A stretch of 26,058 nucleotides of DNA, taken from a virus. The notes under the pieces are model-generated. The model was given only the letters and a program-made list of their open reading frames with translations, was not told the origin of the DNA and searched no databases. The position numbers and the translations under genes are program-made. This document shows positions 24,543 to 26,058 of this stretch, one piece after another (position 1 is the first letter of the stretch; the number at the start of each line of letters is the position of its first letter). The stretch is from the IMG/VR virus record IMGVR_UViG_3300030103_001046, positions 1-26,058 of that record; one strand, written 5' to 3'.

Positions 24543-25022
24543 ATGTTTGGGTTTGGGGTTGGCGAAGCTATCGCAGCTGCGACAGCTTTCAAAGCTGCTG
24601 TGGATGGCATCAAAAAAGCTATAGGCACTGCAAAAGATGTACGTGATATCGCATCACAGATCGATGTGTTGCTCGACAGCAAGTCAAAGATTGATCGTGC
24701 TAAAAACAAAAAGGCTGCGCCAGGGCAGTTTTCTATAAGTTCCATTGCGTCAGAAACCATAGATGCGAAGCTTGCAGAGGAAGAATTATATTCTATAAAA
24801 CTACTTATCGATAATCGTTTTGGCTTTGGTACGTTTGCTGGCATCGAAGCAGAGCGTAGAAAGCGTATCAAAGAATTCAACGAAGCAGAACGCAAACGTC
24901 TTGCAGCAAAAGCAAAGCGTCGCAAAGAATTAATAAATGATCTTAAAATTTTTGGTTACATTATCGGTGGTAGTACTGTCGTTGTCGTGGCTATTATCTT
25001 GTATATTACCTTCACAGACTAA
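24543..25022 (+). CDS. C-terminally membrane-anchored protein of unknown function in the lysis cluster
   Basis: A 159-residue protein. Residues 1-35 are an alanine/glycine-rich amphipathic or weakly hydrophobic helix (F-G-F-G-V-G-E-A-I-A-A-A-T-A-F-K-A-A), residues about 100-133 are a strongly basic coil (E-R-R-K-R-I-K-E-F-N...K-R-R-K-E-L-I), and residues about 138-157 are a transmembrane segment (G-Y-I-I-G-G-S-T-V-V-V-V-A-I-I-L-Y). GGGGGAC (24535-24541) is too close to the ATG to be certain as ribosome site. I do not recognise a named family. The C-terminal anchor is the reverse of a standard inner-membrane spanin, so it is not called one. A second gene starts inside its 3' end in another frame. 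Confidence 0.7.
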   Translation: MFGFGVGEAIAAATAFKAAVDGIKKAIGTAKDVRDIASQIDVLLDSKSKIDRAKNKKAAPGQFSISSIASETIDAKLAEEELYSIKLLIDNRFGFGTFAGIEAERRKRIKEFNEAERKRLAAKAKRRKELINDLKIFGYIIGGSTVVVVAIILYITFTD

Positions 25023-25188
25023 GCTGCAATCGCACGATCGACCAGCTACTTACACTCTTATTAACACCATCAGAAATAATTCGCCTGGGCAAACACTCAA
25101 CGAATTTTTTTGTGTTTACATCACACAGGATGGTCAGACAAAAGTAACACTCAATAACAACAACACTTGCGCGAAAGAAATAGAATGA
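24937..25188 (+). CDS. Lipoprotein-like small protein nested in the preceding gene (outer spanin candidate)
   Basis: An 83-residue reading frame whose first 86 bases overlap the end of the preceding gene in a different frame. It opens M-I-L-K-F-L-V-T-L-S-V-V-V-L-S-L-S-W-L-L-S-C: one lysine, a hydrophobic core and a cysteine at residue 22 in a lipobox-like L-L-S-C. The mature part is polar and asparagine/threonine-rich (T-L-N-N-N-N-T-C near the end). Outer spanins (Rz1-like) are small lipoproteins often encoded overlapping another lysis gene, so this is a candidate. It is longer than Rz1 and not proline-rich. The stop overlaps the next start (ATGA), which argues that the frame is translated. 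The true start could lie further downstream. Confidence 0.55.
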   Translation: MILKFLVTLSVVVLSLSWLLSCILPSQTKLQSHDRPATYTLINTIRNNSPGQTLNEFFCVYITQDGQTKVTLNNNNTCAKEIE

Positions 25189-25412
25189 CACCAGAAAATT
25201 TAGATAAGTGGAAGATCGTGCCACGGCTAATGATGCTAGTGATGACGGGTGTGTATATCCGTTGCATCGAGTGGGCGTTGAGCCAGCCAGAATTATCGAC
25301 GCAAGAAGCGGGTCTAATATCGGTCGTCACGGGGGCAATGACTGGAAGCCTGGGACTGTTCTTAAACGCAGAAAGCAAAGGAAGCAGATATGATAGCGCA
25401 GATCCTAAGTAG
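25185..25412 (+). CDS. Holin-like two-transmembrane protein
   Basis: The 75-residue form beginning at the ATG that overlaps the preceding stop (ATGA) is preferred; an in-frame ATG at 25167 would add six residues. N-terminal L-D-K-W-K-I-V-P-R is followed by a first membrane helix (L-M-M-L-V-M-T-G-V-Y-I-R-C-I-E-W-A-L, about 15-32), a short polar turn (S-Q-P-E-L-S-T-Q-E), a second helix (G-L-I-S-V-V-T-G-A-M-T-G-S-L-G-L-F-L, about 43-60) and a charged tail. The design fits small phage holins with two membrane segments, and I recall similar short proteins in marine phages. Holins open the inner membrane at the end of infection. It overlaps the next gene by 23 bases. Confidence 0.7.
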   Translation: MTPENLDKWKIVPRLMMLVMTGVYIRCIEWALSQPELSTQEAGLISVVTGAMTGSLGLFLNAESKGSRYDSADPK

Positions 25413-25746
25413 TGTTGTCGGTCTAGGTACATCATACCTGGACAGCAAGGGAACGATTGCGAAAGCAAGAGCAGAAAAAGAATTAAAAATTGCATCGGGC
25501 GAACTGTCCTGGGAAGTGGCTGCGATGGAAGCCACAAAGAATTCCTGGAAAGACGAACTGTGGACCATCGTGTTTGTAGCCATACTTGTTGCCAACTTCA
25601 TACCTTTGTGGGGCATACAAGAACTGATGGCAAAAGGGTTCGCCAATCTTGAAACATGCCCCGACTGGGTGACGTACGGCATGTACGCATCCATAGCAAG
25701 TTCATTCGGATTGCGTTCATTTTCAAAACTAAGGAAAAACAAATGA
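25390..25746 (+). CDS. Membrane protein, holin-like or lysis-associated
   Basis: A 118-residue protein. Residues 1-50 are an amphipathic helical region (L-S-S-V-V-G-L-G-T-S-Y-L-D-S-K-G, then K-A-R-A-E-K-E-L-K-I-A-S-G-E-L). W-K-D-E-L-W precedes a clear transmembrane helix (T-I-V-F-V-A-I-L-V-A-N-F-I-P, about 59-72), and a second weaker hydrophobic segment lies at about 92-108 before a basic tail. The W-K-D-E-x-W...F-I-P arrangement recalls proteins annotated as gene-transfer-agent-type or 3TM holins, though this is from memory. With the preceding holin-like gene it could form a holin/antiholin pair. The stop overlaps the next start (ATGA). Confidence 0.65.
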   Translation: MIAQILSSVVGLGTSYLDSKGTIAKARAEKELKIASGELSWEVAAMEATKNSWKDELWTIVFVAILVANFIPLWGIQELMAKGFANLETCPDWVTYGMYASIASSFGLRSFSKLRKNK

Positions 25747-25916
25747 AGGTAAAAGGTGTCAACGTAGATAGTCTTTCGAAAAGACAACAACAAGCAATGA
25801 AGCGTCACGGTGAACATCACACTGGCAAGCACATCCGTGACATGTTGAAGCGCATGAAAAAGGGGTCCAGCTTTACAGCTGCACACCGTGCCAGTCAAAA
25901 GGCAGTCGGTCGCTAA
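25743..25916 (+). CDS. Small basic conserved marine-phage protein
   Basis: A 57-residue, lysine-, arginine- and histidine-rich protein starting from an ATGA overlap. The sequence V-K-G-V-N-V-D-S-L-S-K-R-Q-Q-Q-A-M-K-R-H-G-E-H-H-T and the ending F-T-A-A-H-R-A-S-Q-K-A-V-G belong to a short family I associate with many marine phages, often near lysis or structural genes. Its function is unknown to me. The basic, helical character would suit nucleic acid binding or a minor virion role. A longer in-frame start at 25656 exists but would lie deep in the preceding gene, so the ATG at 25743 is chosen. Confidence 0.75.
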   Translation: MKVKGVNVDSLSKRQQQAMKRHGEHHTGKHIRDMLKRMKKGSSFTAAHRASQKAVGR

Positions 25917-26058
25917 TCTGCGATATTTGTTTTCAATCGTTTGTAGATCGCTGCAAGCACTGCGAGTTGACCTACGAGCATGGCATCGATTGGATCGACT
26001 ACATCATTAGAAAGGAAGAACATGTGGAAGCTATCAAACAGAAGCAAGACCAGGCTAG
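25916..26058 (+). CDS. Cysteine-rich zinc-knuckle-like reading frame, start unclear, 3' partial
   Basis: The frame is open from 25841 to the window end. From 25916 it reads I-C-D-I-C-F-Q-S-F-V-D-R-C-K-H-C-E-L-T-Y-E-H-G-I-D-W-I-D-Y-I: C-x2-C-x7-C-x2-C followed by a charged helix (R-K-E-E-H-V-E-A-I-K-Q-K-Q). Another C-x2-C (25880 and 25889) lies upstream in the same frame, inside the end of the preceding gene. No ATG or GTG occurs in the open part before the cysteines, and the first TTG is after them. A non-standard start, a sequencing error near the preceding stop, or a chance frame are the alternatives. A zinc-binding small protein, perhaps nucleic-acid- or protein-binding, is the best reading. 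Confidence 0.4.
   Translation, partial: MCDICFQSFVDRCKHCELTYEHGIDWIDYIIRKEEHVEAIKQKQDQA

Noticed and set aside
25362-25898. Minus-strand 178-codon frame opposite the lysis-type genes
   Set aside because: Antisense to three tightly coupled + strand genes with ATGA junctions; no recognisable domain.
25890-25920. Programmed -1 frameshift joining the 57-residue protein to the cysteine-rich frame
   Set aside because: The sequence before the stop (TCAAAAG) does not fit an X-XXY-YYZ slippery heptamer and no downstream stem is evident.

Overview
The window is the virion-assembly and lysis half of a tailed bacteriophage with a T7-like short-tailed (podovirus) body plan. All genes that can be supported lie on the + strand and are packed tightly, with many 1 to 20 base overlaps and ATGA or TAATG junctions. 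Gene content (cyanophage- and pelagiphage-type fibre-associated proteins, two 2-oxoglutarate/Fe(II) oxygenases, a 57-residue basic protein typical of marine phages) points to an uncultured marine podovirus, probably on a Gram-negative host. The host cannot be fixed from this sequence. No replication, RNA polymerase, integrase or endolysin gene lies in the window, so the genome continues outside it.

Layout. 1-296 is the 3' end of a terminase small subunit. 297-640 has no convincing gene but carries direct repeats and a tRNA-T-arm-like inverted repeat resembling a phage attachment site. 641-4645 holds the terminase large subunit, two related proline-rich small proteins flanking a GNAT-fold gene, the portal, and a Bbp19-like small protein. 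4638-6962 is the head module: scaffold-like protein, a structured 149-base leader, major capsid protein and a decoration-like protein, closed by a strong intrinsic terminator. 7005-10336 is the tail module: tubular proteins A and B, then a gp13-like GNAT-fold protein.

10323-19326 encodes the DNA-ejection apparatus: gp14-, gp15- and gp16-like proteins plus a second very large protein. The 1235-residue one ends in domains that resemble those of large polyvalent phage proteins. A second terminator sits between the two large genes. 19336-24370 is the host-recognition and modification cassette: a T7-type fibre with an internal cupredoxin-like domain and a 30-base tandem repeat, a glycine-rich adhesin-like protein, a fibre-associated protein, and two adjacent oxygenases from different families. 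This stretch becomes visibly AT-richer toward its end, as expected for an exchanged cassette.

24367-25916 is a cluster of small membrane proteins (XhlA-like, a C-terminally anchored protein with a lipoprotein-like gene starting inside it, two holin-like proteins) and a small basic protein. The last bases encode a cysteine-rich, zinc-knuckle-like reading frame that has no ordinary start codon and runs off the edge.

The most unusual points are the possible attachment site between the two terminase genes, the switch-like leader before the capsid gene, the polyvalent-type domain fused to an ejection protein, the metal-site-bearing fibre, the oxygenase pair, and the nested lysis-type genes.
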